A stretch of DNA of 32,202 bases from Paludibacteraceae bacterium (GCA_017550335.1 JAFZPM010000045.1:1-32202); one strand, 5' to 3'. Shown: positions 15,286 through 24,396, counted from the stretch's first letter. Numbers and translations are program-made. The notes: generated from the sequence alone by a model not told the origin.

Positions 15286-16653
15286 ATGACTCAGATGGAT
15301 TTGTTGGAAAAGTATAACGTATCCGTGCCAAGGTACACGAGCTACCCTCCCGCCAATTATTTTCATGCGGTGGAGGAGAGTGCTTATATCGAGGCCGTGA
15401 AGGAATCGAACAGGATAGGCAGGCGTAATCTATCCTTCTACCTGCATATCCCCTTCTGCAGAAGGTTGTGCCACTATTGCGGGTGCAACTCCTACATCAT
15501 GCCGGACCAAGGCACTGTGGACCAGTACGTCAAGGCACTGCACCTGGAGATCGAGCGAATCGCTTCCCTGCTGGACAGGAACCGCCCGGTGAGCCAAATA
15601 CACTACGGCGGAGGCACCCCCACCTCCCTGCCTATCCCGATCCTCCACGAACTGAACGACCATCTTCTCTCCCTCTTCCCTTGCATCGAAGGGAAGGAGA
15701 TCTCCATCGAATGTCATCCGGGCTACCTCACACACGCAGATTGGGAAGCCTTGACGAAGGGGCACTTCAACCGCTTTAGCATAGGCATACAGGACTTTGA
15801 CGAAAAGGTTCTATCGTGCGTCGGACGCCAACCTGCCGCACTGCCGCTACAAGAGATCATGGGGATCCTACGAGGGGCGGGCGCCTCCATCAACATGGAC
15901 TTCCTCTACGGTTTGCCCTATCAGACCCCGGAATCTTTCATGGAGAGCATAGAGAAAGCCATCGCTCTGCGTCCAGACCGGCTGGTCACGTTCGGCTACG
16001 GACATGTCCCTTGGGTCTTCAAACGCCAGCTCATTCTGGAGAAGCATGGCCTACCAAGCGGGGAAGTGAAGAAACGCATGTATGAGCAAGCCGCGGAAAG
16101 GCTTCGTGAGGCGGGTTATAAAAGCATCGGGCTAGACCACTTTGTCCTGCCTTCGGACGAGCTCCACGTGGCATACGAGGAGGGGTTGCTACACCGCAAC
16201 TTCCAAGGTTATTGCACCCTGCGGACAACAGGGCAGGTCTATGCCTTAGGCGTGACGGGCATCAGCCAATTGGACGGCAGCTATGCTCAAAACACCAAGG
16301 ACATCAGCGAATACATCCACGCCGTGGAGGCGGGCGAATTACCCATCCGGAAAGGCTATTTCCTGACAGCGGAGGAGAGGATCGTCCGAGAGGTGATCGA
16401 ACGACTGATGTGCAACTACCGGATCTCCTGGGAGGAGTTGTCCGAGACCTTAGCCATCCCCGTCCCGGAGATACAAAAAGCCATCCGATACGACGAGTCG
16501 GTGCTGGACGAGATGGCGGCGGACGGTATCCTCCGGAGGGAGAATGAGGGGATCGTCATGACAGAGGCGGGTCACCCGTTCGTGCGGAACGTGGCGGCGG
16601 CGTTCGACCCCCTGATGCAGGCAACAACGAAACAATTTTCAAAACCCATATAG
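15286..16653 (+). CDS. hemN: Oxygen-independent coproporphyrinogen III oxidase (radical SAM)
   Basis: It oxidatively decarboxylates coproporphyrinogen III to protoporphyrinogen IX without oxygen, using S-adenosylmethionine and a 4Fe-4S cluster. The N-terminal PRYTSYPPA and the cluster motif HIPFCRRLCHYCGCNSY (Cys58, Cys62, Cys65, plus Cys67) identify true HemN rather than the HemW chaperone, which lacks the fourth Cys and the long N-terminus. YGGGTPTSL is the SAM-binding motif. The length of 455 residues matches the family. Use of HemN fits an anaerobic organism. hemG starts 1 nt after its stop. Confidence 0.96.
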   Translation: MTQMDLLEKYNVSVPRYTSYPPANYFHAVEESAYIEAVKESNRIGRRNLSFYLHIPFCRRLCHYCGCNSYIMPDQGTVDQYVKALHLEIERIASLLDRNRPVSQIHYGGGTPTSLPIPILHELNDHLLSLFPCIEGKEISIECHPGYLTHADWEALTKGHFNRFSIGIQDFDEKVLSCVGRQPAALPLQEIMGILRGAGASINMDFLYGLPYQTPESFMESIEKAIALRPDRLVTFGYGHVPWVFKRQLILEKHGLPSGEVKKRMYEQAAERLREAGYKSIGLDHFVLPSDELHVAYEEGLLHRNFQGYCTLRTTGQVYALGVTGISQLDGSYAQNTKDISEYIHAVEAGELPIRKGYFLTAEERIVREVIERLMCNYRISWEELSETLAIPVPEIQKAIRYDESVLDEMAADGILRRENEGIVMTEAGHPFVRNVAAAFDPLMQATTKQFSKPI

Positions 16654-16654
16654 T

Positions 16655-18037
16655 ATGACGAATCATGATATCGTAATCATTGGTGCAGGCATAACCGGGC
16701 TGACGTGCGCTTTCCAACTCGCAAGGAAAGGCAAGGACGTGATGGTACTGGAATGCATGGATAGAATAGGCGGACAGATCAAGACATGGAGCGATGCGGG
16801 CTTCACGTTCGAAAGCGGTCCGAACACGGGTGTCGTGAAGCACTATGAGGTGGTGGAGCTCTTCGACCAGCTATCGGAGCGATGCCAGATGGAGACTGCG
16901 CTGGAGTCCAGCAAGAGACGCCTGATATGGAAGAAGGATCGCTTCCACGCATTGCCTTCCGGTCTGGTCAGCGCCTTGCGCACACCATTGTTCACCTGGA
17001 AGGATAAGTTCAGGATCTTAGGCGAGCCATGGCGGGCGAAGGGGACAGACCCCAACGAGTCGGTGGGTTCCTTGGCTGAACGTAGGCTGGGCAAATCCTA
17101 TGTAGACTACGCCGTTGATCCGTTTCTCTCCGGTGTCTATGCGGGTGACCCATACAAGCTCCCCGTACGTCTGGCATTGCCCCGCCTCTATGCCTTGGAG
17201 CAACAATATGGCTCCTTCATCCGGGGCAGTATCGCCAAAGCTAAAATGCCTAAGACGGAGCAACAGAAACGGGTCAGCCGCAAGGTGTTCTCCTCCAAGG
17301 GTGGCTTCTCCAACCTTGTCGAGGCGATCGCGGACGCTATCGGAAGCGAGCACATCACCACTTCCGCCATGAATATATCCATAACACCTGACAACGAGGG
17401 AGGGTGGAATATCCAATACGAAAAAGGAGGAGAGAGCCTCCAATTGCACGCCGACCATGTGGTGACCACCTGTGGCGCCTATGCGCTTCCGCAGCTTTTG
17501 CCCTTCGTCAGCGAGACGCAGATGCGCGCCATCAGCAACCTCTACTACGCGCCGGTCATTCAGGTGGGCGTCGGAATAGAGGATTGCCAAGGCAACGAAT
17601 GGAAGGCCTTCGGAGGATTAGTCCCTTCCTGCGAGAAAAAGAATCTGTTAGGCATACTATTCCCTTCCGCCTGCTTCCAAGGGCGCGCGCCACAAGGCGG
17701 TGCAACCTTCTCCTACTTCATCGGAGGCTCCCGCCATCCCGATTACTTGCAGAAGAGCGATGAGGAGCTGACCCAATGGGTGAATCAATCCCTCAGCGAA
17801 ATGCTTCAATACCCGAAGGAGAAACGGGCGGACAAGGTGCGGATCTTCCGCCACGAGCGGGCCATTCCGCAATACGAGGCGTCGTCGGACAACCGATTGC
17901 GGGCGATCGCCCAACTGGAGGAGCGGTATCCCTCCCTGACGATCGCAGGAAACCTGCGGGACGGTATAGGCATAGGGGATAGGATCAAACAGGCTTTCGA
18001 TGTGGCGAGGAAAATCCTAGGCGAGCCGCACGAATAA
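16655..18037 (+). CDS. hemG: Protoporphyrinogen oxidase (HemY-type, FAD-dependent)
   Basis: It oxidises protoporphyrinogen IX to protoporphyrin IX. The 460-residue FAD protein starts with the dinucleotide-binding motif DIVIIGAGITGLTCAFQLA and then DRIGGQIKTW. The C-terminal AGNLRDGIGIGDRI is typical of the HemY family. Mitochondrial and Bacillus enzymes of this type use O2, so in an anaerobe the electron acceptor is an open question. It begins 1 nt after hemN and ends the operon at the terminator 18044-18072. Bacteroidetes annotations often use the symbol hemG for this HemY-type enzyme; it is unrelated to the flavodoxin-like HemG of E. coli. Confidence 0.93.
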   Translation: MTNHDIVIIGAGITGLTCAFQLARKGKDVMVLECMDRIGGQIKTWSDAGFTFESGPNTGVVKHYEVVELFDQLSERCQMETALESSKRRLIWKKDRFHALPSGLVSALRTPLFTWKDKFRILGEPWRAKGTDPNESVGSLAERRLGKSYVDYAVDPFLSGVYAGDPYKLPVRLALPRLYALEQQYGSFIRGSIAKAKMPKTEQQKRVSRKVFSSKGGFSNLVEAIADAIGSEHITTSAMNISITPDNEGGWNIQYEKGGESLQLHADHVVTTCGAYALPQLLPFVSETQMRAISNLYYAPVIQVGVGIEDCQGNEWKAFGGLVPSCEKKNLLGILFPSACFQGRAPQGGATFSYFIGGSRHPDYLQKSDEELTQWVNQSLSEMLQYPKEKRADKVRIFRHERAIPQYEASSDNRLRAIAQLEERYPSLTIAGNLRDGIGIGDRIKQAFDVARKILGEPHE

Positions 18038-18080
18038 ACAAAAAAGGCAGAAACGATTCACGCTTCTGCCTTCTCTTTTT
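18036..18080. terminator. Bidirectional terminator between hemG and topA
   Basis: AAGGCAGAA (18044-18052) pairs with TTCTGCCTT (18064-18072). An A-rich tract precedes it and a T-rich tract follows it, so it can stop transcription from both hemG (+) and topA (-). Confidence 0.85.
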
Positions 18081-18108
18081 CTATCGACAAGCGATAGGGC
18101 ATCACACC

Positions 18109-20541
18109 CTACTTCGCCTTCCTCGTAGTGCTCTTGGCACTTGTGGTCTTCTTTGCCGTGCTCTTCTTCGCAGTGCTCTTTTTCTCCGCCGTGTCCGTGC
18201 TCTTAGCCGCAGAACTCTTCGCAGCCGCCCTAGATCTTCTCGCAGGCTTCTTCTCGCCTTGCTCCTCGATGAGCTTCTGGCATTCCTCCACGGTCAGATC
18301 CGCAGGGACAGCGCTCTTAGGGATCTTGTAGTTCGCCCCGTTGTAGGCGATGTATGGTCCGAAACGTCCGTTGCATATCTCGATGCCCTCAGCCTCGAAC
18401 ACCTTGATGAACTTATTACGCTCTTGTTCCCTCTTCTCCTCGATGAGCTCGATAGCGCGCTCCGGCGTGATGTCCAGCGGATCATCCGTCTTCTTCAGGG
18501 AGACATACTTGCCGTCGTGCTTCACGTAGGCGCCGAAGCGTCCCACGCCCACACTCATCACCTTCCCCTCGTACTCGCCCAAGTCGCGCGGCAGCTTGAA
18601 GAGCTCCAGCGCCTCCTCCAGTGTGATGGTCTCGATGGACTGGTTTTTCCTGAGGGAAGCGAAACGAGGCTTCTCCTCATCCTCCGCCGTACCGATCTGC
18701 ACGATTGGTCCGAAACGGCCGATCTTAGCCGACACCGGTTTGCCGGAGACAGGGTCGTCGCCCAAGATGCGTTCGCCCACCTTGTGTTCCGACATCTTGC
18801 CGGAATCCTCCACCATCGGGTGGAAATGTTTATAGAACTTATCGATCGTCGTTGTCCATTGAGCGCTTCCCTCCGCCACGTCGTCGAACTCCTTCTCCAC
18901 GTTCGCGGTGAAGTTATACTCCATGATATCAGGGAAATACTCGATGAGGAAATCGTTCACCACGATTCCCGTGTCTGTCGGGAAGAGCTTGGAGCGTTCG
19001 GTGCCATACACCTCCGTCTCGGTCTTCTCCGTTATCTTTCCGCCTTGCAGCGTGATGGTCTCATACGATCTGGACTCACCCTCCTTGTCACCCTTCTCCA
19101 CGTAGCCTCTGGCTTGGATGGTGGAGATGGTCGGCGCATAGGTGGAAGGACGTCCGATGCCCAACTCCTCGAGCTTGCGCACGAGGCTCGCCTCCGTGTA
19201 GCGTGGCGGGCGTTGGGAGAAACGTTCCACAGCCTTGGCCGACTGGCATTTCAGCGATGTGCCCTTCTTCAGGTCAGGCAGCAAAGCGCCCTCGGTCTGG
19301 TCCGTGTCATCGTCCGACGACTCCATGTATACCTTCAGGAATCCATCGAATTTCAGCACCTCACCCTCGGCGACGAAACGCAGCTTCTCGCCTGAGATGT
19401 TCACCGTCACGATGGTGCGCTCCAGCTCGGCGTCCGCCATTTGGGAGGCGATGGTACGCTTCCAGATGAGCTCGTAGAGTCTCTTCTCCTGTGCGTTGCC
19501 CTCCACGGTGTGGTGGCTGATATAAGTAGGACGGATGGCCTCGTGCGCCTCCTGAGCGCCCTTGGTCTTCGTCTGATATTGTCTGATCTTCACATATTTC
19601 TCGCCCGCCATGTTCTCGATCTCCTCCTTAGCGGTGTTGAGCGCCAAGCTGGAGAGGTTGACGGAGTCGGTACGCATGTAGGTGATCTTTCCCGACTCGT
19701 AGAGGCGTTGCGCCACCATCATGGTCTGCGAAACGGAGAAGCCCAATTTCCTCGAAGCCTCCTGTTGGAGGGTGGAGGTGGTGAACGGAGGTGCCGGACA
19801 CTTCTTGGCAGGCTTCTTCTCTATGTTCTCGATGACGAACTGGGCGTTCTGGCACCGTTGCAGGAAGGCCAGCGTCTCCTCCTTCGTCTTCAGTCGCTCG
19901 GACAACTCCGCGTTCAGCTGCGTCTGCTTTCCGTTCACGTCCGTGACGGAGAAGACAGCCTGCACACGGAAGGAGGCCTCCGCCGAGAATTTCTGGATCT
20001 CACGCTCCCTGTCCACGATCAGACGTACGGTGACAGACTGCACACGTCCAGCCGAAAGGGCCGGTCTCACCTTGCGCCACAGGATCGGAGAGAGTTCGAA
20101 ACCCACGATACGGTCAAGGACGCGGCGCGCCTGCTGTGCGCAGACGAGGTTATCGTCGATGTCCCTAGGGTTCTCTATCGCCTTCAGAATGGCTTCTTTC
20201 GTTATTTCATGGAAAACAATTCTCCTGGTATTTTCTTTCTTTAGACCCAACACATGGAACAGATGCCACGCGATGGCCTCTCCCTCGCGGTCCTCATCGG
20301 ATGCGAGCCAGACAACCTCCGCCTCCTTCGCTTTCTTCTTCAACTCAGTCACTAACGCTTTCTTATCGGATGGTATCTCGTAGTCGGGTTCGAAGTTATG
20401 TTCTATGTCTATGCCTATCCCCTTCTTTTTCAGGTCTCGGATGTGACCGAAACTAGACAAGACAGAATAGTCTTTTCCCAAGAATTTCTCTATGGTTTTG
20501 GCCTTTGCAGGGGACTCGACAATAACTAAATTTTTCTGCAT
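18109..20541 (-). CDS. topA: DNA topoisomerase I
   Basis: It relaxes negative supercoils by single-strand passage (type IA). The 810-residue protein begins with the TOPRIM fold (NLVIVESPAKAKTIEKFLG; acidic cluster SDEDREGE at 81-88 with Asp82, Asp84 and Glu86). The active-site Tyr is Tyr288 in KITYMRTDSVNLSS, and LSAGRVQSV is present. The C-terminal half carries Topo_C-type repeats with GRFGP/GRFGAYV motifs instead of Cys4 zinc fingers, ending in a Lys/Ala/Ser/Thr-rich basic tail (last 45 residues or so), as seen in Bacteroidetes and actinobacterial enzymes. It is convergent with the hem operon. The ATG at 20541 is preceded by a consensus -7 box. Confidence 0.96.
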   Translation of the reverse strand: MQKNLVIVESPAKAKTIEKFLGKDYSVLSSFGHIRDLKKKGIGIDIEHNFEPDYEIPSDKKALVTELKKKAKEAEVVWLASDEDREGEAIAWHLFHVLGLKKENTRRIVFHEITKEAILKAIENPRDIDDNLVCAQQARRVLDRIVGFELSPILWRKVRPALSAGRVQSVTVRLIVDREREIQKFSAEASFRVQAVFSVTDVNGKQTQLNAELSERLKTKEETLAFLQRCQNAQFVIENIEKKPAKKCPAPPFTTSTLQQEASRKLGFSVSQTMMVAQRLYESGKITYMRTDSVNLSSLALNTAKEEIENMAGEKYVKIRQYQTKTKGAQEAHEAIRPTYISHHTVEGNAQEKRLYELIWKRTIASQMADAELERTIVTVNISGEKLRFVAEGEVLKFDGFLKVYMESSDDDTDQTEGALLPDLKKGTSLKCQSAKAVERFSQRPPRYTEASLVRKLEELGIGRPSTYAPTISTIQARGYVEKGDKEGESRSYETITLQGGKITEKTETEVYGTERSKLFPTDTGIVVNDFLIEYFPDIMEYNFTANVEKEFDDVAEGSAQWTTTIDKFYKHFHPMVEDSGKMSEHKVGERILGDDPVSGKPVSAKIGRFGPIVQIGTAEDEEKPRFASLRKNQSIETITLEEALELFKLPRDLGEYEGKVMSVGVGRFGAYVKHDGKYVSLKKTDDPLDITPERAIELIEEKREQERNKFIKVFEAEGIEICNGRFGPYIAYNGANYKIPKSAVPADLTVEECQKLIEEQGEKKPARRSRAAAKSSAAKSTDTAEKKSTAKKSTAKKTTSAKSTTRKAK

Positions 20542-20570
20542 AATAGTCCTGTGTATTTCGAAATCGGGTG

Positions 20571-20578
20571 CAAAGATA
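20571..20578 (-). promoter_or_regulatory. topA promoter -7 box
   Basis: Read on the minus strand, the bases 20578-20571 are TATCTTTG, a perfect TAnnTTTG match, followed by GC and located 29 bp before the topA ATG. No clear -33 TTTG is seen at the proper distance. Confidence 0.5.
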
Positions 20579-20805
20579 AGAAATTAATTAGGATTTGAGA
20601 AATAGGTTTTTCGAACTCGCGCCTTTTTCGCCCATCGCATGCCATAACATCGCCCGCTTCCCGTGCCTGTCACCGAATAAACCGGCCTTGAATCAGCGGT
20701 CATGAGAAAGAAAATGTCCAACAAGAGGAAAATTGTCCAATAATTGATATATTTGCTCCAACGGTTCATGAAGAGAAAGATGGTTGTCATATTAACCCAT
20801 AAGGC

Positions 20806-21501
20806 ATGAAACTGAAAAAAGCGAAATTAATATCCATATTAAAACAAGACTTGGGATCTCTTGGGTTCGTGTATTTCCGAGATTCTAGTCCTCTATTTCA
20901 AGGAACTTTCTACATGAAAGTTGAAGGGGATATGTTCCTTGCACTATGCCTTGTCATACATAGATTTTATGATTCTTTGTTTACGGCTTCTTATTACCTT
21001 TCTCCGACCACATGCGTTGGCGCCACATGGGGAGATATTCCGAAGGATTCCTATGAGAGACCTGGGTATATTCTTACAGAAAATGAGTTCGTTCAGTTTT
21101 CAAAGGATGGTAATTTAATGGCGAGAGACATATGGTTTGATGGTTTTGATGAAAATGATGTAAATGATTTCATCCAAATAATCAAACTGACGTATAAGAG
21201 ATTTGCATCTAACCTTGATTTGAGGGAAAGGATAGAACAAAGCAAAGATGTGAGAGTATTGGTAACCCTTTCACGAAAAACGTTGGAACTTGTGGCCAGA
21301 CGTGAATTTGATGAGGGCTTAGAATACCAGCCGGAAAAAGAGATTGACGGTGTCCCTCTTGATTGGTTCAGGGCTTCAGAAACTGCTCTTAGGAAAGAGG
21401 GTTACATTCTAAACAAACATACGGTTAGAGGATTTGCTGCTGATGCATATAGGCAATTCTGCCTTTCAAAGGATGGTAATCCCGTTATACACAAAGTCTA
21501 A
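20806..21501 (+). CDS. Hypothetical protein, possibly immunity-like (DUF4304-type N-terminus)
   Basis: This 231-residue protein has no signal peptide or membrane segment. The N-terminus (a short helix, then LGFVYFRDSSPLFQGTFYMK) has the layout of DUF4304-like immunity proteins, in which 'GF..R....F.K' begins a beta-sheet domain, but the match is weak. The rest is rich in aromatic and acidic residues. Base composition is clearly more AT-rich than topA or recA. It is the first gene of a same-strand cluster, and a TATATTTG -7-like box lies at 20748-20755. No function is assigned. Confidence 0.65.
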   Translation: MKLKKAKLISILKQDLGSLGFVYFRDSSPLFQGTFYMKVEGDMFLALCLVIHRFYDSLFTASYYLSPTTCVGATWGDIPKDSYERPGYILTENEFVQFSKDGNLMARDIWFDGFDENDVNDFIQIIKLTYKRFASNLDLRERIEQSKDVRVLVTLSRKTLELVARREFDEGLEYQPEKEIDGVPLDWFRASETALRKEGYILNKHTVRGFAADAYRQFCLSKDGNPVIHKV

Positions 21502-21515
21502 TCCCTGAAATTGTC

Positions 21516-21848
21516 ATGAAAAAACTTTTTAAACGTATAGTCATAATAGTGATTTGCCTTGTCTCTTTTTTATTGCTAATGAGACTTTGGATGCACTGGA
21601 TGGCTGAAAGAGAAGAAGAACAATACAGGGAAGAGGGTGGTTGTATGATTTCATCCATTGAAAAATTTCGCACTACGCATAATCGGTTGCCCGAGGATAT
21701 GTCAGAATTGGGAATGGGAGATGATAGTGGATTTGGACCTTTTTACGTAAAGCGCGACAGTAATAAGTACGAGGTTTTTTTCGGTTTGGGTTTTGATGAG
21801 AATTACGTGTATGATTCGGACACGAAAGAATGGAAGTACACGTATTAG
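21516..21848 (+). CDS. Small single-membrane-segment protein, unknown
   Basis: This 110-residue protein has a basic start, a hydrophobic segment at about 7-24, then a charged coil (EREEEQYREEGGC) and a soluble domain with FRTTHNRLPEDMSEL and a beta-rich end (KYEVFFGLGFDENYVYDS). The helix-TM followed by 'F...N.LP..L..L' recalls pilin-like or DUF-type small periplasmic proteins, but nothing firm can be said. It begins 14 nt after the preceding gene in the AT-rich cluster, so the two are probably co-transcribed. Confidence 0.6.
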   Translation: MKKLFKRIVIIVICLVSFLLLMRLWMHWMAEREEEQYREEGGCMISSIEKFRTTHNRLPEDMSELGMGDDSGFGPFYVKRDSNKYEVFFGLGFDENYVYDSDTKEWKYTY

Positions 21849-21953
21849 CAGTTATGAAGGGCAATGTAACCATTTATAAACATGTATCGAATCAAACAGA
21901 TGTTACTTCTGTGCTGCTGTTCCCAGATGCCAATCAAAAATACCAAATAAGAT

Positions 21954-22301
21954 ATGGTAAAAAAATATTTATTATGCACATTGCTCGTCCTATTCATGAC
22001 GGGTTGTTCTAGAATTGTGGATTATGATCATGTAAATAGTGTCAGCATCTTGGCTCGTGATTCCGGGCAAGAGTATAGAATGTCAGACCAGCGGCAAATC
22101 ACCCGATTGCTAAAATCATTTAATTCAAGCAGAAAGGAGTCGTTCCTTAAATTCAGGGCAGAATATGTGATTTACATTTCGTATGAGAATGGCGTGACAA
22201 CAGAGGGAATTCCATTCTGCGGAGATTGTTTCAGGATAGACGGGGTGGCGTATAGGTCAAGTGAAGATCTGAGTAAAATAGTTGAAGCATATTTTGAGTA
22301 G
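21954..22301 (+). CDS. Small lipoprotein, unknown
   Basis: This 115-residue protein has a classic lipoprotein signal: MVKKYLLCTLLVLFMTGC, with the lipobox FMTGC placing the lipidated Cys at residue 18. The mature part (about 97 residues) is soluble, with RQITRLLKSFNSS and YISYENGVTTEGIPFCGDCF; the CGDC pair could form a disulfide. It lies 105 nt after the preceding gene. In an immunity-type cluster, lipoproteins can protect against toxins acting in the envelope, but this role is a guess. Confidence 0.65.
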   Translation: MVKKYLLCTLLVLFMTGCSRIVDYDHVNSVSILARDSGQEYRMSDQRQITRLLKSFNSSRKESFLKFRAEYVIYISYENGVTTEGIPFCGDCFRIDGVAYRSSEDLSKIVEAYFE

Positions 22302-22332
22302 TCTGAATTTGGCAATTAATTAGTTTAGTAAT

Positions 22333-22803
22333 ATGAAACGACAGAAAGAAACTATAGGAGCAATCGTCGAGATTAACGTTTATGACGAATATTATTGTTA
22401 TGCTCAAATATTAGCACTGGGTAATCTGGCATTCTTTGACTATAGGACTAAAGAGCATCTTGAAGATTTTTCTATTCTAAGTAATTGTAATATATTATTC
22501 ATACTGTGCGTATATTACGATGTTATAACTCAAGGCCATTGGTTGAAAGTTGGCAAATTACCGCTAAGAGAAGAACTCCAGATTTTGCCAATGAAGTTTA
22601 TCTATCATGGATCTAGCAAGGTGCAATTTGAGCTATACAACACTAATACAGGAGAAATTACGCCAAGCACGAAAGAGGAATGTAGAGGCTTAGAGCGTTG
22701 CGCTGTATGGGATAAACACCATGTTGAAGATAGATTACGAGACCATTATAATGGAGTTCCATGCATTTGGTTGAAGGAAGAGTATGAATTCTTTAAAGAC
22801 TAA
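22333..22803 (+). CDS. Imm26-like immunity protein
   Basis: This 156-residue soluble protein has an N-terminal segment (TIGAIVEINVYDEYYCYAQILALGNLAFFD) with the layout of immunity protein 26 (Imm26, PF15428: 'G.i..i...d..yyyaqil......faffd'). The family lies beside polymorphic toxins and neutralises them in the cytoplasm. The match is by eye, with moderate certainty. No toxin gene is adjacent. Composition is AT-rich like its neighbours. It begins 31 nt after the lipoprotein gene; a longer gap of 120 nt follows. Confidence 0.65.
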   Translation: MKRQKETIGAIVEINVYDEYYCYAQILALGNLAFFDYRTKEHLEDFSILSNCNILFILCVYYDVITQGHWLKVGKLPLREELQILPMKFIYHGSSKVQFELYNTNTGEITPSTKEECRGLERCAVWDKHHVEDRLRDHYNGVPCIWLKEEYEFFKD

Positions 22804-22923
22804 ATTCTGTCGAATTTCAGAGGCAAGACAACTTAAAAAAAATCCTTAATTTAGCAGACATGAAGAGTGAAGATTAAATAGAGGTTATAACTTTAAATGA
22901 ATAAATACAATGTTTATTAGTTT

Positions 22924-23604
22924 ATGAGTTCAAAAGAATTGTTAGAAAGAATAACTTCATTACTATCGACAGAAGAATTTTTCCGAGACTTTAAATTTCG
23001 GAAAAGCGATTGTAGTTTTATTTCAAAAAATGGTGGACTAAAAAATATAGTGGAGATTCAGCATTGGACTAAATATGATGAACTTATATTATATCCATCG
23101 TTTTGTGTCCATTTTGATGTCTTGTTAAATTGGTTTAAAAAATTCAGTTTCAAAACTGTTCAAGACCAAAAACTTGCTTACAATTTTGGGTTCGAAAGTT
23201 GTATGTTAGGCTATAAATCAAGCTACTATAAGTTTGGCTTGGATGGGATGGACTTTAATTCGAGTTTTAATTCTTTCAAAAAAGAACTAATCGAGTGTTC
23301 TAATTGGGTATTTACGAATTATGCGACGTTAGACCTTGCCTATCAACAAAAAATAATTCCTTTGTTGAATGGGGAAAAGGAAATGCCTGATGGAGGAATT
23401 GAGTGGGCCTTTATCGATTTGACTTTGTGCAGGATTGTGGCACCTCAGAATTATGATGTTCTAAAGAAAATGATTTTGGAAAGGATTGAATTCTTGCATG
23501 GTAGAAACGAACCTAATCTTGCACACTATTACGATAATTTAGACGAAATTATCTCTTACATGGAAAGTTTAAGCGTCGAGGAATTAGAGAAGTGCAAATT
23601 GTAG
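22924..23604 (+). CDS. Hypothetical protein, DUF4304-like, immunity-type context
   Basis: This 226-residue protein has no signal or membrane segment. The opening (FRDFKFRKSDCSFISKNGG, then IVEIQHWTKY and a beta-rich YPSFCVHFDVLLNWF) follows the pattern of DUF4304-type proteins, thought to be immunity proteins. The C-terminal half is helical. It is very AT-rich. A weak -7-like TAATTTAG lies at 22847-22854 and another, TAACTTTA, at 22888-22895 in the preceding 120-nt gap, so it may have its own promoter. Function is not known. Confidence 0.62.
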   Translation: MSSKELLERITSLLSTEEFFRDFKFRKSDCSFISKNGGLKNIVEIQHWTKYDELILYPSFCVHFDVLLNWFKKFSFKTVQDQKLAYNFGFESCMLGYKSSYYKFGLDGMDFNSSFNSFKKELIECSNWVFTNYATLDLAYQQKIIPLLNGEKEMPDGGIEWAFIDLTLCRIVAPQNYDVLKKMILERIEFLHGRNEPNLAHYYDNLDEIISYMESLSVEELEKCKL

Positions 23605-23697
23605 GTTGATGGCAATGTCATAAATATAGATTTTTAGGAAATAAACATTAAATTAGCGGATCTGAAACCCTCGGAAGAAAACATAATAATATTCCAT

Positions 23698-24396
23698 ATG
23701 CCAATTGACAAGGATTTATTTTACAATACGTTATGCCAAACGCTTGACCCAAGGAGCGGAGAATTCCAGCCGATAGATAACACAAATGGTACCGGCTCGG
23801 AAATGGTGCTTGACATAAGATGGAAAGGCGGCATTCATTTCGTCGTCAGAAGATACAAGTATGACGGGTGTTATTTTGTTATGCGGGATAAGCAGTTTTT
23901 GTCGGATGTGTATAACATTAATAAGCCAGGAGACAAGCATCTTAGGATAATGCAGCATATTATAGATGATGTGGATAGCGGGAGATACAAGAACAAAAAG
24001 ACCTTGAGCGAGAGAGTAAAATCATATGTTGTGGAGAAAAACCTTGTGTCATGCATGAACGACACGAAGTGGCATGAATTGATAAACGAACTCATGGAGA
24101 ATGCTCCAGAACCTTGTGACTGCGTGCAGTATAAAATCTTATTTGAGGATTTCGTACCTGATTATTTTTGGGACTTGCGGCATGACGAGGATATTGAATA
24201 TATGGATCCTTATCTGATAGAATGGATGAAAATAAAACATGTCCAGACGGTACATGAATTCAGAGGGCTTCTTTTGTCAGACAAGACATACACTTATGAC
24301 TACAAGCCTTTTTTTGAGGAGATATTACAGAAATACAGTATCCCGTACGAATACGATGAAACAGAACAGACTTTTACCATTTACGGGTATAGATAG
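23698..24396 (+). CDS. Hypothetical protein with DUF6678-like C-terminal half
   Basis: This 232-residue protein appears to have two parts. Residues 1-90 (EMVLDIRWKGGIHFVVRRYKY) are beta-rich and unrecognised. From about residue 118 (MNDTKWHELINELMENAP ... YKILFEDF ... WDLRHDE ... IEWMKI ... IPYEYDE ... FTIYGYR) the layout resembles DUF6678, a family often found near polymorphic toxin loci. The resemblance is by eye. The first ATG at 23698 is used; an internal Met at the start of the DUF6678-like part could mark the fusion point. It is the last gene of the AT-rich cluster. Confidence 0.62.
   Translation: MPIDKDLFYNTLCQTLDPRSGEFQPIDNTNGTGSEMVLDIRWKGGIHFVVRRYKYDGCYFVMRDKQFLSDVYNINKPGDKHLRIMQHIIDDVDSGRYKNKKTLSERVKSYVVEKNLVSCMNDTKWHELINELMENAPEPCDCVQYKILFEDFVPDYFWDLRHDEDIEYMDPYLIEWMKIKHVQTVHEFRGLLLSDKTYTYDYKPFFEEILQKYSIPYEYDETEQTFTIYGYR

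Noticed and set aside
18259..19395. Long open frame on the plus strand (378 codons) inside topA
   Set aside because: It lies entirely opposite topA, with low-complexity Leu/His/Arg-rich translation typical of an antisense shadow of a GC-rich gene.
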